A DNA stretch of 64,000 nt from Paralithodes platypus (Eukaryota; Arthropoda; Malacostraca; Decapoda; Lithodidae), in assembly GCA_032716605.1 (NCBI GenBank), contig CM064580.1:38637973-38701972 (forward strand). The letters run 5' to 3'. The position numbers and the translations under genes are program-made. The notes under the pieces were generated by a model. It was not told the origin of the DNA. It made no database searches and was given only the letters and a program-made list of their open reading frames with translations. Positions 20,383-31,162 of the stretch are shown in pieces (the stretch's first letter is position 1; each line of letters opens with the position of its first letter).

Positions 20383-22566
20383 CTATCTATCTATTGCCTG
20401 ACGCCGTGATCCCTGAAGGGGTGGCCACGAACGAACCGCCCCCATGCACCTCTGTCCCCAGTCAGTCGACGCCCCTCCCCCCCAACCAGCACCGCCTTCG
20501 TTCATGTACTTCCTCACTCCATCCTTCCACCTCTCATTCGGTCTACCTCTCCCTCTCTGTCCCTCCACCTCACTCTCGTACACCCTCTTAGTCATTCTCT
20601 CGCTTTCCATACGTTCCATATGGCCGAACCATCTCAAGTTGTTCCTTTTCACACTTTCCAGCACATCTACCTCCACACCACACCTCCTTCTTACTTCCTC
20701 ATTAGTCTGTCTATCCCTCCATGTAACTCCGCACACACTTCTTAAGTAATTCATTTCCACTGCTCTCACTCTTGGTCTGAGTCTCTCAACCAACGTCCAT
20801 GCTTCGCTTCCGTAAGTCAGTGTCGGGATTAGCACACTGTCATGCAAGGACTTCTTCACTTCCATACTGACCACCCTATTTCTTGTTACTACTTTCAGCG
20901 TTCCTACAACCCTCTTCCCCTGTTGTACCCTCTCCCGCACTTCTCCATCCATAGTCCCATCTTTACTCAACACACTGCCCAGATACTTAAAAGAGTTGAC
21001 AATCTCCATAGCCTGACCGTTCAGCTTCACCTCACACTCTGTGACTTCACCCCTTTCGAAGACCATAACATTGCTCTTCCCCGCATTTACCTTCAAATTC
21101 CGTTTTTCGCACACTGTTCCAAACTCATTTACCAGACCCTGCAACTCCCATTCATTATCACTCATCAGAACTGTATCATCCACAAACAGCAGTATAGGTA
21201 GCTTCCACTCAATTCCTTCCCTTTTCAGCGATACACCAACATCCACTGCTCTTGATAGTATTTCTTTCATGACTCCATCCATATATACAGTAAACAACCA
21301 CGGGGACATCACACACCCCTGTTTCAAACCAACATTCAGGTCAAAGAACTCGTTCTGCTCACTCTCCACACGTACTGCCGCCTTTGCACCCTCATACATG
21401 CTCTTCACTGCTTTCAGCAACTTGCCATCTACTCCGTATATTCTAAGTACATTTAGCAACTCATTGAAGTACTCCCTCCATCTTTCGACTCTCTCTTGCT
21501 TCTCGGCTAGCATTGTCCCATTCTTATCTTTCACACCCTTACTGTTTCCCTTGCTACTTTCCCTAACTTTCTTGACTTCTTTCCAGAACAGTTTCTTACT
21601 CTCCCTCCATTTTACACTCAGATTCCTTCTAAATTCCTCATCTACTCTTCTCTTACTTTCCTTCACTACTCTCTTCACCACCCTCTTACTCTCCACGTAC
21701 CTCGCTCGTTTCTGCCTCTCTAAATCTTCATTCCCTCTACTACCCAACCACTCTCTATATGCTTTCTTCTTTTCTGCCACAGCTATTCTTACCTCTTCTG
21801 TCCACCATGCTTTACCTTTCACTCCCCTCCCTCTTCTCCTCACTCCACACACCTCCTCACATGCTGCACAGATCTCATCCTTAAACACCTTGCTCATCTC
21901 CTCCGCTTCCTCCATAACTTCCAAGTCGAACCCACCTAGTCGTCTTTCCACTGCTCTTCTGTACTCCTCCCTGACTTCCTCCTCCTGCAACCTCTCCACC
22001 CTCCTCACCATTCCACCCTCCTCTCGCCTCCCTCCAGCTCTCCTCACCCACTTCTTTTGTATCCTAACCTTAGCTACCACTACATAATGATCAGACAGAC
22101 CCCCTCCAATACCCCTATACACCCTAGCATCCATCACAGATTTCTTCATTCGTTCATCCACACATACATAATCAATCAATGACTTTCGTTCCACCACTGT
22201 CTCATCCTCCATCATCCACACCCGTTTCCACGTGTACCTGTGGATCATTCTGTGTCGGAAGAAGGTGTTAGCTATCCACAGCCCCACACATACGTCCACA
22301 AGTGCCCTACCATTCCCATTCACCTCTGATGGTACCCCCCACCCTCCCACCACTCCCTCAACTTTCCTATCACCCACCTTACCATTCATATCCCCAATCA
22401 GATATATTCTTTCGTTCTTGTCAAACTTCTCCAGGCACGCCTCCACATTCATCCAGAACTCTTCTTTCTTTCTTTCAAGTTTATCCTCTGTCGGGGCATA
22501 CACGCATACAATCACCCACGTTTGTATTCCTACTTTCATTCTCACCCACACAATCCTTGAACCCAC
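20383..22566 (-). CDS. RTE-type LINE endonuclease-reverse transcriptase, 727 codons, internal deletion
   Basis: Encodes the body of an apurinic-type endonuclease plus reverse transcriptase, which would nick target DNA and copy the element's RNA in place. Endonuclease motifs: YAPTEDK (24-30), LIGDMNGKVG (56-65), the catalytic SDH at 158-160. RT motifs: GLKQGCVMSPWLF (414-426), LLFVDDTVLMSD with the catalytic DD at 463-464, and FKYLGSVLSKDG (527-538). The RTE-like C-terminus has LRWFGHMERM (644-653) and GRGRPNERW. RT fingers and the motif A aspartate are missing: after YFNELLN (372) the protein jumps to VLRIYGVDGK, an in-frame deletion near 21450. The frame continues upstream through one TGA (22594-22596). 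The tail is (TAGA)n-like at 20385-20400. It is long and open but predicted inactive. The Met at 22566 is simply the first after the stop. Confidence 0.85.
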   Translation of the reverse strand: MGSRIVWVRMKVGIQTWVIVCVYAPTEDKLERKKEEFWMNVEACLEKFDKNERIYLIGDMNGKVGDRKVEGVVGGWGVPSEVNGNGRALVDVCVGLWIANTFFRHRMIHRYTWKRVWMMEDETVVERKSLIDYVCVDERMKKSVMDARVYRGIGGGLSDHYVVVAKVRIQKKWVRRAGGRREEGGMVRRVERLQEEEVREEYRRAVERRLGGFDLEVMEEAEEMSKVFKDEICAACEEVCGVRRRGRGVKGKAWWTEEVRIAVAEKKKAYREWLGSRGNEDLERQKRARYVESKRVVKRVVKESKRRVDEEFRRNLSVKWRESKKLFWKEVKKVRESSKGNSKGVKDKNGTMLAEKQERVERWREYFNELLNVLRIYGVDGKLLKAVKSMYEGAKAAVRVESEQNEFFDLNVGLKQGCVMSPWLFTVYMDGVMKEILSRAVDVGVSLKREGIEWKLPILLFVDDTVLMSDNEWELQGLVNEFGTVCEKRNLKVNAGKSNVMVFERGEVTECEVKLNGQAMEIVNSFKYLGSVLSKDGTMDGEVRERVQQGKRVVGTLKVVTRNRVVSMEVKKSLHDSVLIPTLTYGSEAWTLVERLRPRVRAVEMNYLRSVCGVTWRDRQTNEEVRRRCGVEVDVLESVKRNNLRWFGHMERMESERMTKRVYESEVEGQRGRGRPNERWKDGVRKYMNEGGAGWGGGASTDWGQRCMGAVRSWPPLQGSRRQAIDR

Positions 22567-22860
22567 AGACCCATACTCTCTTACACATTCCTTTCATTTG
22601 CTACTTACAAACAAACACGCACCTTCTCTCGCTGTTCCTTCACTCACTCCAGCACACACACCCATTCCACACTCCCACTCTCTCACATCTGAACCTTTCC
22701 ATTTGGTCTCTGTCATTCCACATACATCCAGCCTGGCATTCACTAGAACTTCCAGAACCTCTCTCTCTTTTGTGCCATCATTCATGCCACTAACATTCCA
22801 TGTTACACTTATATATATTCCATTAACATACACTGCAGTAATAACCTAAACAATACCTAC
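22567..22860 (-). pseudogene. N-terminal endonuclease part of the same RTE LINE
   Basis: In the same frame as the 727-codon ORF and separated from it by a single TGA at 22594-22596. It reads VTWNVSGMNDGTKEREVLEV, then LDVCGMTETKWKGSD: the WNV and TETKW motifs belong to the start of an APE-type endonuclease. Together with the downstream ORF this covers nearly the whole element except for the deleted RT segment. Confidence 0.8.
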
Positions 22861-22967
22861 TCCACAGGTAAGATTCCGAAATTTCACAATTCCGTAAAGT
22901 TGTCAAGAAACGGCAGGTGCTGTGAACAAATGGCAGGATGTAATGCTCTCACAGGTTTATCTATTTT

Positions 22968-23337
22968 TTCAGGGGATAATGGCTGTACTTTTTGGTCTAT
23001 TTATTCAGTTATTCATGTAATTTTTAGTTTCCTCCATAGACCTCCGTCAAGCTTAAAAAAGCACCATTGACCCCCTCTTCAAGATAAATTTGTAAATTTT
23101 TCGGTATAAAAATGTCCCGGCCGAAGGCCAGTTCCTCTTAAAAGTACAGGCTCGCTAATGCTCCTCACGGAAAAATAGACACCTAAATGGCACGGAAGGT
23201 TTTAACATTGACAACGAATTGGAGCGAAAGGTGTTAAAATCGTCAAACTAATGGTCCGAACGTCTTAAAACCTCAACACTTATGAGGCTAAACACGAGAG
23301 AGAAAATGGTCAAGAAAACCGGCCCATCTCTCCTTAA
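22968..23337. mobile_element. TTAA-type inverted-repeat element, family Bb
   Basis: The left end is TTCAGGGGATAATGGC (decayed) and the right end GGCCCATCTCTCCTTAA. The interior has the shared 'agtttcctccatagacctcc', 'gtaaatttttcggtataaaa', CCGGCCGAAGGCC and 'aaatggcacggaaggttt' segments. Confidence 0.7.
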
Positions 23338-23491
23338 GGCGAATTTGTGAGTTGAGCCTCCTGTAATAGTGTCCTTTTAAATCGGTATGACTATTTATTC
23401 TCATTAAAACTATGCATATGAATGGACTAATGAAAGAAATATGAGGAAGTGCAGTGAACATTGGAATACTCCTATTAAGGGGAGGAAGGGA

Positions 23492-24107
23492 GTATACATT
23501 ACCTGCGCTATACAGCGAGTATACATTACCTGCGCTATACAGTGAGTATACATTACCTGCGCTATACAGTGATTATACATTACCTGCGCTATACAGTGAG
23601 TATACATTACCTGCGCTATACAGTGAGTATACATTACCTGCGCTATACAGTGAGTATACATTACCTGCGCTATACAGTGATTATACATTACCTGCGCTAT
23701 ACAGTGAGTATACATTACCTGCGCTATACAGTGAGTATACATTACCTGCGCTATACAGTGATATACATTACCTGCGCTATACAGTGAGTATACATTACCT
23801 GCGCTATACAGTGAGTATACATTACCTGCGCTATACAGTGAGTATACATTACCTGCGCTATACAGTGAGTATACATTACCTGCGCTATACAGTGATATAC
23901 ATTACCTGCGCTATACAGTGAGTATACATTACCTGCGCTATACAGTGAGTATACATTACCTGCGCTATACAGTGAGTATACATTACCTGCGCTATACAGT
24001 GAGTATACATTACCTGCGCTATACAGTGAGTATACATTACCTGCGCTATACAGTGAGTATACATTACCTGCGCTATACAGTGAGTATACATTACCTGCGC
24101 TATACAG
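23492..24107. repeat. 27-bp minisatellite, about 23 copies
   Basis: The unit is GTATACATTACCTGCG followed by CTATACAGTGA. Nearly all units are identical; variants are 'gattatac' for 'gagtatac' and three units one or two bases shorter. Because 27 is divisible by 3 and the unit lacks stops, several frames stay open on both strands (nine-residue repeats such as EYTLPALYS); these are not genes. The array ends directly against an RTE reverse-transcriptase fragment at 24108. Confidence 0.95.
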
Positions 24108-24845
24108 TTTGCTGATGATGCAATTGCATTGAGTGATGATGAGTGGGAGTGGCATCGTTTGGTAGCTATGGTTAGTATTGTGTGTGGTCTTTAAGACGAA
24201 TGCAGTCACAGAATGTGAAATAAGGTTGAATGGCCAGGTAATGGAAATTATCAGCTCATTTAAGTACTTGTGCAGTGTGATGAATAAAAATGGGAGTTAG
24301 GAGAATGAAGTTTGAGAGAGGGTGCAATAAGGGAGGAGGGTTGTAAGTATGCTGAAAGCAGTGACTAGGAATAGGGAGGTTAACATGGAAGTAAAGATGT
24401 CACTGTGATGATTCCACCATTGGTGTACGGGTGTGAAACATAAATGTTCTTGGAGAAGAAAAATCAATAGTGAATAAGGTTGCAAATAATTACTTTAGAG
24501 GTGCATGTCGGGTAACATGGCGAGACAAACAAACATATGAGAAAGTATGAGAGCGATGTGGATGTAGTATGGATGTAGATGGGCTGGAGAGTGTGAAGAG
24601 CAACACGTTGAGGTGGGTCAATCATGTAGAGTGTTTGAAAATGAGAGAATGACGAAAACACTCTTAGGAGAGTGAGATGGAAGTCTAGAGAGGGAAAGGT
24701 AAACTAATAATAAGATGGAAGGATAAAGCTGCGAGGTATATAAGTGAAAGTAGTGTGGGGTTGATGGAGGGGCACTCACTGGCGAATGACAGAGAAACAT
24801 GGAGGCGATTCATTCGTGGCCACAGAGGATTGAGACGTCTACAAT
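24108..24845 (+). pseudogene. RTE-type LINE C-terminal remnant, forward strand
   Basis: It starts exactly in the RT active-site region (FADDAIALSDDEWEWHRLV, compare FVDDTVLMSDNEWELQGLV in the ORF at 20383-22566). It continues in shifted frames with FKYLCSVMNKNGS, then LKAVTRNREVNMEVK and the C-terminal region to about 24840. Several stops and frame changes make it non-functional. Its orientation is opposite to the RTE copy 1.6 kb upstream. Confidence 0.8.
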
Positions 24846-25326
24846 GATTGGATAAATAAATTAACCTGCATCAACTTGCTATGGTGGTTGATATAGAACA
24901 AGCTCTCCAGAGTATTTATCCCAGGTTCATGTCTTGAAAACATGTTGTGCATAATCCCAAAAATCGGGAACTGAGCGACACCGAAATGCATCTAAACATA
25001 AGTACGAAACATTTCTGTCAGTCATCCTCAAAAGTCATGTATTACCTTTCTGCTTCGCCTATTTCTCATATAAAAAAAACAATTATGTTAAACAGTAGCA
25101 CAATGCCTTTGTTAACAAAGATTTGTTAATTGTATTAAGTCATATTAGTTTGTTATTTCAAAATATTATAATACAGTTTAAGTTGTGGTGGTGGGCCACG
25201 ACTTATACTCATATGGCTCTGTAGAGCAATTCCATTTATGAAGCTTCTTCCATGGTGCCGATGTTCACTTGGTTCATAAGTAGCCAGGGTGTCAGTTGCT
25301 GCCTATTGGAAAAGATACTATTAATC

Positions 25327-25370
<44 letters not shown>

Positions 25371-25605
25371 CTCATAATACTTTGGTGATAATATTTCGGG
25401 GTATTCGATTATATAAATCGGTATTATATCAAGTAGCATCCATTGACTAGAATTTAACTCCCCACCCCTACCCCCCAAATGGCAAGGATTCGTTAAATTT
25501 CTGAATCTGGCTTCTGGACTATCTAACCCATGGACAAATTAGCCATATTTCAATTACACCTAACGCCACCTGGACCCCACGGTGGTAGTAAATATATACT
25601 GTAGG
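24846..25605. other. AT-rich spacer with (AT)n at 25329-25364
   Basis: Nothing recognisable apart from the (AT)n run. Confidence 0.4.
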
Positions 25606-25848
25606 TACAAACAAACACTTTGGTACAAACAAACACTTTGGTACAAACAAACACTTTGGTACAAACAAACACTTTGGTACAAACAAACACTTTGGTACAA
25701 ACAAACACTTTGGTTTTGGTACAAACAAACACTTTGGTACAACAAACACTTTGGTACAAACAAACACTTTGGTACAAACAAACACTTTGGTACAAACAAA
25801 CACTTTGGTACAAACAAAAATGTTGGTACAAACAAAAACATTTTGGAG
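25606..25848. repeat. 18-bp minisatellite, about 14 copies
   Basis: The unit is TACAAACAAACACTTTGG. One unit carries an extra TTTTGG, one lacks one base, and the last two vary (AAAAATG, AAAAACATT). Open frames across it on both strands are by-products of the 18-base period. Confidence 0.95.
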
Positions 25849-26557
25849 ATTATGGTCTAAAGGCTATTCATATTTTCATCACTGCTTGTTTGGCAATTCA
25901 CGCTATGGTTTAATTTAATTGGGAAGGTGATCCTTCGGTCATCTTTAGTAACTCATTATATGACGATTCTCACAATCCATACATAACCAAAGTAAACAAA
26001 TCAATAATTGTTGTCTATATAAATACAAAGGTACGAAACCTTTACATTTTGTTTACATAAGAATGCAGCAAAACCAACAAGAGCTAGGAGCTTCAAAATG
26101 TTATTATCTTTTACAGAGCAGCCTAAATCGAAAGTTTGTCAATGTTATCGTGGTCGTACAGCGATCGATGTTTATTTTTGTACTTCTGCAAATATTATAT
26201 TTGTATAGTAAGCCTATAATTACATCAAACTTAGTTTGTTAAGTGCTCTTTATCGACGATATTTCGATCGCATGAACACAAATTCGGCTTATCCCTCAAT
26301 ACCTTCACCTTCACTTACTTTATGAATATTATTGATATATTTGTATTAAATACAATAACAGATTCGTACTCTGTAATGTAACAATTCTTGGAAATGTGCA
26401 TGCTAGTTTAGTTGTGTCTTTGATGGGTTTACGGAATAAGGGTAATTGGAAGGCAGCAGTTGTGACACACCATGGTGGGGTAATACATATCATGGTGACT
26501 TAGCCTAAACATTACACGACACTATTCAGAGGACGGTGTGAGGCGGAGCGTCGGTCC
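25849..26557. other. AT-rich spacer
   Basis: A 20-base stretch at 26290-26312 (CTTATCCCTCAATACCTTCA) matches the repeat pair at 9988 and 47612. Nothing else was seen. Confidence 0.4.
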
Positions 26558-26924
26558 TTAAGGGGAGACGGGCCGTTTGTTTGGTCATTCATTCCTTTAT
26601 TTCTTAGTTTCCTCACTAGACTTCCATCAAGCTTAAAACAAAAAACCCTAGAGTGACCCTCCTTCAAGATGAATTCGTACATTTTTCGATAGAAAAATTT
26701 CCCGACCGAAGGCCGGTTCCTCTTAAAATTTCAGGCTCGCTTTCACTCGCCAGGAAAAAAATCGAAAACTAAATGGCACGAAACGTCATAACATTTACAA
26801 AGAAATGGGGTGAAAGGTGTTAAAATCGCCAAACTAATGGGCCGAACGTCTTTAAAGTCTCAAAAGTAATGGGGCGAAACATGAGGGAGAAGGGGGTCCA
26901 GAAAAACGGTCCGCCTCCCCTTAA
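26558..26924. mobile_element. TTAA-flanked inverted-repeat element, family Bb, best-preserved copy
   Basis: Exact TTAA at both ends. The terminal inverted repeat is GGGGAGACGGGCCG on the left and, reading inward from the right, GGGGAGGCGGACCG. The interior holds 'agtttcctcactagacttcc', 'gtacatttttcgatagaaaa', CCGACCGAAGGCCGG, 'ttcaggctcgctttcactcg', then several 'aatggg(g/c)cgaa' repeats. At 367 bp without coding capacity it is a non-autonomous TTAA-target element (piggyBac or Kolobok type, undecided). Confidence 0.85.
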
Positions 26925-27088
26925 GTTACGATCCTACACAAGTTTCTCCAACTCAGCGGTTGGTAAGTGGAGAGAGGCAGAGAGAGAGAGAGAAGGGGGG
27001 GGGGGGTACTCGGTGAGGTCAATAAAACTGACAGAAGTAGGTTAGAATAACACTGACGCTAGCAATAATGTGATCTATCAGTCTCTTC

Positions 27089-27089
<1 letters not shown>

Positions 27090-27171
<82 letters not shown>
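27090..27171. repeat. (CT)n microsatellite
   Basis: Uninterrupted CT dinucleotide run of about 82 bases. A shorter GA run and a G tract lie upstream at 26972-27007. Confidence 0.95.
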
Positions 27172-27174
<3 letters not shown>

Positions 27175-27298
27175 TATAACACTTTCTTACCAACACAAGC
27201 ACGTACGCACGCACATGCAATATCCACAAATATCGAGTTTCTCTATGTACAGTAGAAAAACGGGATTTGAGCCGAGCGGTGTTTTCAGGCTTGGAATG

Positions 27299-27575
27299 TT
27301 TGGGGTGTCGTTGTTTGGGGTGTCGTTGTTTGGGGTGTCGTTGTTTGGGGTGTCGTTGTTTGGGGTGTCATTGTTTGGGGTGTCGTTGTTTGTTTGGGGT
27401 GTCGTTGTTTGGGGTGTCGTTGTTTGGGGTGTCGTTGTTTGGGGTGTCGTTGTTTGGGGTGTCGTTGTTTGGGGTGTCGTTGTTTGGGGTGTCGTTGTTT
27501 GGGGTGTCGTTGTTTGGGGTGTCATTGTTTGGGGTGTCATTGTTTGGGGTGTCGTTGTTTGGGGTGTCGTTGTTT
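27299..27575. repeat. 15-bp minisatellite, about 18 copies
   Basis: The unit is TTTGGGGTGTCGTTG. One 4-base insertion (TGTT) lies near 27392, and a few units read CATTG for CGTTG. A GGGG tract recurs every 15 bases. The long open frames here are repeat artefacts. Confidence 0.95.
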
Positions 27576-27776
27576 TAGTATATCAGGTAGTTTCTGAGGT
27601 GTGTGTGTTTTATGGTTTTAAAGCAGTGTGTGTGTGTGTGTTAACAATACTAATACTTGTCAGTGTATTTAGAGTTGTTCTTAACCTAGGTAAAGTATAA
27701 TTCTTATTTTACCTTAACTATACAAGATCACATGCGACCTTTGGCGACCATGAGGTGCCGAGTTCCCATCATAATA

Positions 27777-28037
27777 CACTCGGATACCATACTCTCGAGC
27801 TCATTCATAAATATTCGTGAACTTCACCTATTTCTAAGTATGGAAGTATATCTGTGGAAACGAATTTATTAATATAATTTGCTATACATCAACTACAAAA
27901 CTATATATATATATTAGTTATTGAAAAGCAAATTATATTTAAAAATCAATTCAGATAGTTATAATTGCATAAGGAATACATACAGTAGGTGGTCCACTGA
28001 TTCTTATGAGTGGGCTAGAGACTATGGTATCCGAGTG
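27777..28037. mobile_element. TA-flanked inverted-repeat element, family T1, complete
   Basis: The left end is CACTCGGATACCATACTCTC and the right end the complement of CACTCGGATACCATAGTCTC, with about 36-base inverted repeats and an AT-rich centre. It is flanked by TA at 27775-27776 and 28038-28039. It has no coding capacity. The copy at 1-163 matches it in reverse. Confidence 0.75.
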
Positions 28038-28039
28038 TA

Positions 28040-28362
28040 CACTCGGCCGCAATTCCGCGTGGGCCACCTAGTCATAGGGTTTGGGTAAATCCGTTGTGTA
28101 GTTTGTTCGCTCTGAATATAGTAAGATCTCACACTCCCCTCCCTGAATCAATCGAAGTTTTTTCCCCATAGATGGCGCAGCTTGATGGGAAGGGAGGGAG
28201 CTTGTCGTAGTGTTAAAAGGGTAGGACACAATGGGAGGAGGTGACGTTCTATAACATACAGTGACGAATGTTAAACTTATTTACTTTTAATTGTTCATAC
28301 AATAATGTTCCCGAAACTAATTCGTAATGAACAGTAGATTCCCTCTTTCAGTAACTGAAACG

Positions 28363-28364
<2 letters not shown>
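28040..28364 (+). repeat. Left terminal inverted repeat of the fold-back element
   Basis: Matches the reverse complement of 32496-32820. Differences noted by eye include GTGGG/GTAGG, ATATAG/ATATAA, AGTTTT/AGATTT and TTTTAATTG/TTGTACTTG. Confidence 0.85.

Positions 28365-28450
<86 letters not shown>
28365..28450. repeat. (CT)n microsatellite at the inner edge of the left arm
   Basis: An uninterrupted CT run. The right arm has a shorter matching GA run at 32480-32497, so the microsatellite may have been part of the arm. Confidence 0.9.
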
Positions 28451-28454
<4 letters not shown>

Positions 28455-29315
28455 ACTTTATTGGTATGAATAAAATAATAGTACAGGTCATACTATATAA
28501 TATATAACATACACCTTTTGTTAGCAAACTACAAACTAGCGACAAATTAGATTAACAGAAGTAGTACTATTATTATTTAGATGAGTTACCTTTGTAGTGT
28601 CAAAATATGTCGATCTGTGGATGACTTACCTCAAGCATGAGAGTCACAGTTAATACTGAGTCGGTGGGATATTGATTACATTGATCAGGATTCATTAACA
28701 TTGGTAATATCATTATCAAGATTCTAAATTACCTGTGGCCAGAAAGAAAACATTGCATATGATCACATTGATACATTAAGCCAAATGGTAGAGGTATGGC
28801 ATGTCTGATTTATATATTTAACAATTAATTTACATCGAGGCAAATTTGTTGATAAAGCATTTCCCTCGGGAATATCAGTATATTTAGAGTAGCTGGCAAC
28901 AGTGTTTAAACTTAGATACAACATTCCTCTCTGTTTATGGCGATTTAAAGTCGATTTTCCTGTGCATCAGGGTAAACTACCCCTTCCCTCCCCCAAATGG
29001 ATAGTTTGAGTCTCGTTTCACCTTTATTGCTCTCTGACATTAGGTTGAAATTAGTATGGATCTTCATAAAGAGCTCCTTACCAAAACTTCTGCTGAAAAT
29101 ACACACTTCCTACTCGACAGGCTTATCAACATTTATCAGGGTAAATTCTATGACCTTAACTATTCAGCTATAGTATACCAATCTAATTCTTTCTGATTAA
29201 CTTGCTCTATAGACGAATGCTAATAATTGATGTGCTAACCTAGAAACAATAAATAAAATAATTACTAAAGTATATGAAAAATCTGTTGGTATCACGGAAG
29301 AGCCAAGTCTGGTTT

Positions 29316-29354
<39 letters not shown>

Positions 29355-30934
29355 CACTGTGTTAATCGATTTATGTAGTAAAAATATGGTATTGATAAAT
29401 AATGTGTGCATTACCTTGGTAACAGTGAGACTATGAGTAACTACATGTAAACTCAGGTTATTAGATATCACAAATAGACCAGGGTATACACAGATAATAT
29501 TATTCCACACATATAGTTATTTATACTGATATGTTATACTCTTTGCATGTGGTTTGTTACATATTGCTAAGTCTGATAATATAAGATAATGTGATACAGG
29601 GGGAAATATTTACCTAGAGTAAATTACCCTCGAGAATTGCAATCCATTTTTTCCCCAACACATTATTTCCTTGATATATTTACTTTACTATGACTGTCTA
29701 ATAAATATCAATTAAATAAATATAATTACTGAAGTTAATTGAGTATACCTTTATCAATTGTTCATATTACCGCAAACATAATGTTTATCAACAGGACAAT
29801 TAATATTTGTCATTGTTATATTGCATTGCGCAATAATCTTGTAAGATCAAGCTACACATTTATTTTGAAATTAATTGAAAAAAAGCTAGATAATCGAATG
29901 AGTTACCTCGGCATATAGAAGCTTATGAAGGTGATACTTTCACGTCCACCTCCTCTCGGGAGATAAGATTGTCTGGCAATAGATGGATATATAGATAGAT
30001 AAATCAGATTAGCGAGTTCACGGAATATGATATGACATCAAGATTTGTGTGCAATGATTAACCGAAGTTGTAAGAGGAAGCATAAACAAGCGAACAGGGG
30101 AACGTCCAAAGGGATCGTAATGCATCATTCATATAAACATAACTATATTTAAGCCAATTAGTGAAATATGCTGAAAATGTGTGCAAAACTAATACAAAGT
30201 AAAGAGTAAGTAAGGCCATGCCAGTATAAAAAGAGATACAATATATAGTACATAAATAAATTTAGCTTTATAATTTTCCACCCGTCCACGAACACAAAAC
30301 CTCTATACATTCGTGTCCCGATCGCCCTTTAAGCACACACACACACACACACACACACTGAAATATCCTAAATTTAGTTATTATACATTCATCCACCAGT
30401 CTAAACAATCCCACCACAACTCCTCCACCTCCACCCACCTTGTTAGTCACCTCGCCACCCTTACGTCCCTCCATCCCTTAGTGACAACTATACTCTATTT
30501 TTTTTTCCAGCTGATCGTAAATTGAATCTCTTATTAGCTGATTTCTCGATACTTAATGGAAATATATGAAATTACTATGGCTGTGTGTCATATTAATGCC
30601 AAGTTTTCAGAATAAACATCATCTTTCGCTACAAAATCTACCTTATAGCCGAGTAACAAAGATAGAAACATGACAATTTACCCTCAGCTGGGAAAAAATA
30701 GACTAGAGGATAGAAAAAAAGTCCGAGCTCGGAGAGGGAGAGGAAGGTGGATAATTATACATGGCCGCGTCAGTATAATGTTACTTCGTGGTGCTACTTC
30801 AAAATTTATTCTTCTCAAGTTCTCATCATATTGCTGAATAAATTTCATAATGTGATTCATTAAAGGTGTAAATGGATATATATAATAGTGTTACTTTCAA
30901 CATTCTGTATACCTCTTATAACCTAGAGAGGGAG
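28451..30934. other. AT-rich interior of the fold-back element
   Basis: No coding frame with a recognisable domain. It includes (GA)n at 29319-29349 and (CA)n at 30340-30358. No transposase was found on either strand. Confidence 0.5.
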
Positions 30935-31162
30935 AGAGAGAGTACAAAGGAGTACAAAGGAAATCAAGCAACAACATATCTAGTGACTCTTCTAGGCTGC
31001 TTGTCCTCCAAAACACTGAGGATCAAGTGTCCAAACAGTGGTTTAGAGTGGGTAAGGGAACATTGGAAAGGGAACTACTGCCCTAAAACTAATGTCCGTG
31101 GCAGGATTAGGAAGTTAGTAGGGGACAGATGGGTTAGTAACTGAGGGGGGGATAAAATAAAG
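30935..31162 (-). other. 3' UTR of the CR1-like LINE
   Basis: GC-richer stretch directly after the stop of the reverse-strand RT frame, likely its 3' untranslated region. It ends near a GA-rich patch at 30925-30945. The exact end is not determined. Confidence 0.45.

Noticed and set aside
21041..22087. 348-codon forward open frame, and others at 22232-22849
   Set aside because: Antisense to the RTE endonuclease-reverse transcriptase frame, with Ser/Thr/Leu/Pro-rich low-complexity translation; only the reverse strand has domain motifs.
23492..24107. CRISPR-like array
   Set aside because: Units are contiguous with no variable spacers, and the surrounding DNA is eukaryotic retrotransposon sequence. 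The same holds for 25606-25848, 27299-27575 and 47808-48087.
23454..24209. Repetitive open frames on both strands
   Set aside because: Produced by the 27-bp minisatellite, whose period is a multiple of three.
27299..27575. G-quadruplex-forming array
   Set aside because: GGGG tracts are 11 bases apart, giving loops longer than those usually considered stable; not supported without measurement.
27187..27700. Open frames of up to 161 codons
   Set aside because: They arise from the 15-bp repeat; no domain, and several frames on both strands are open at once.
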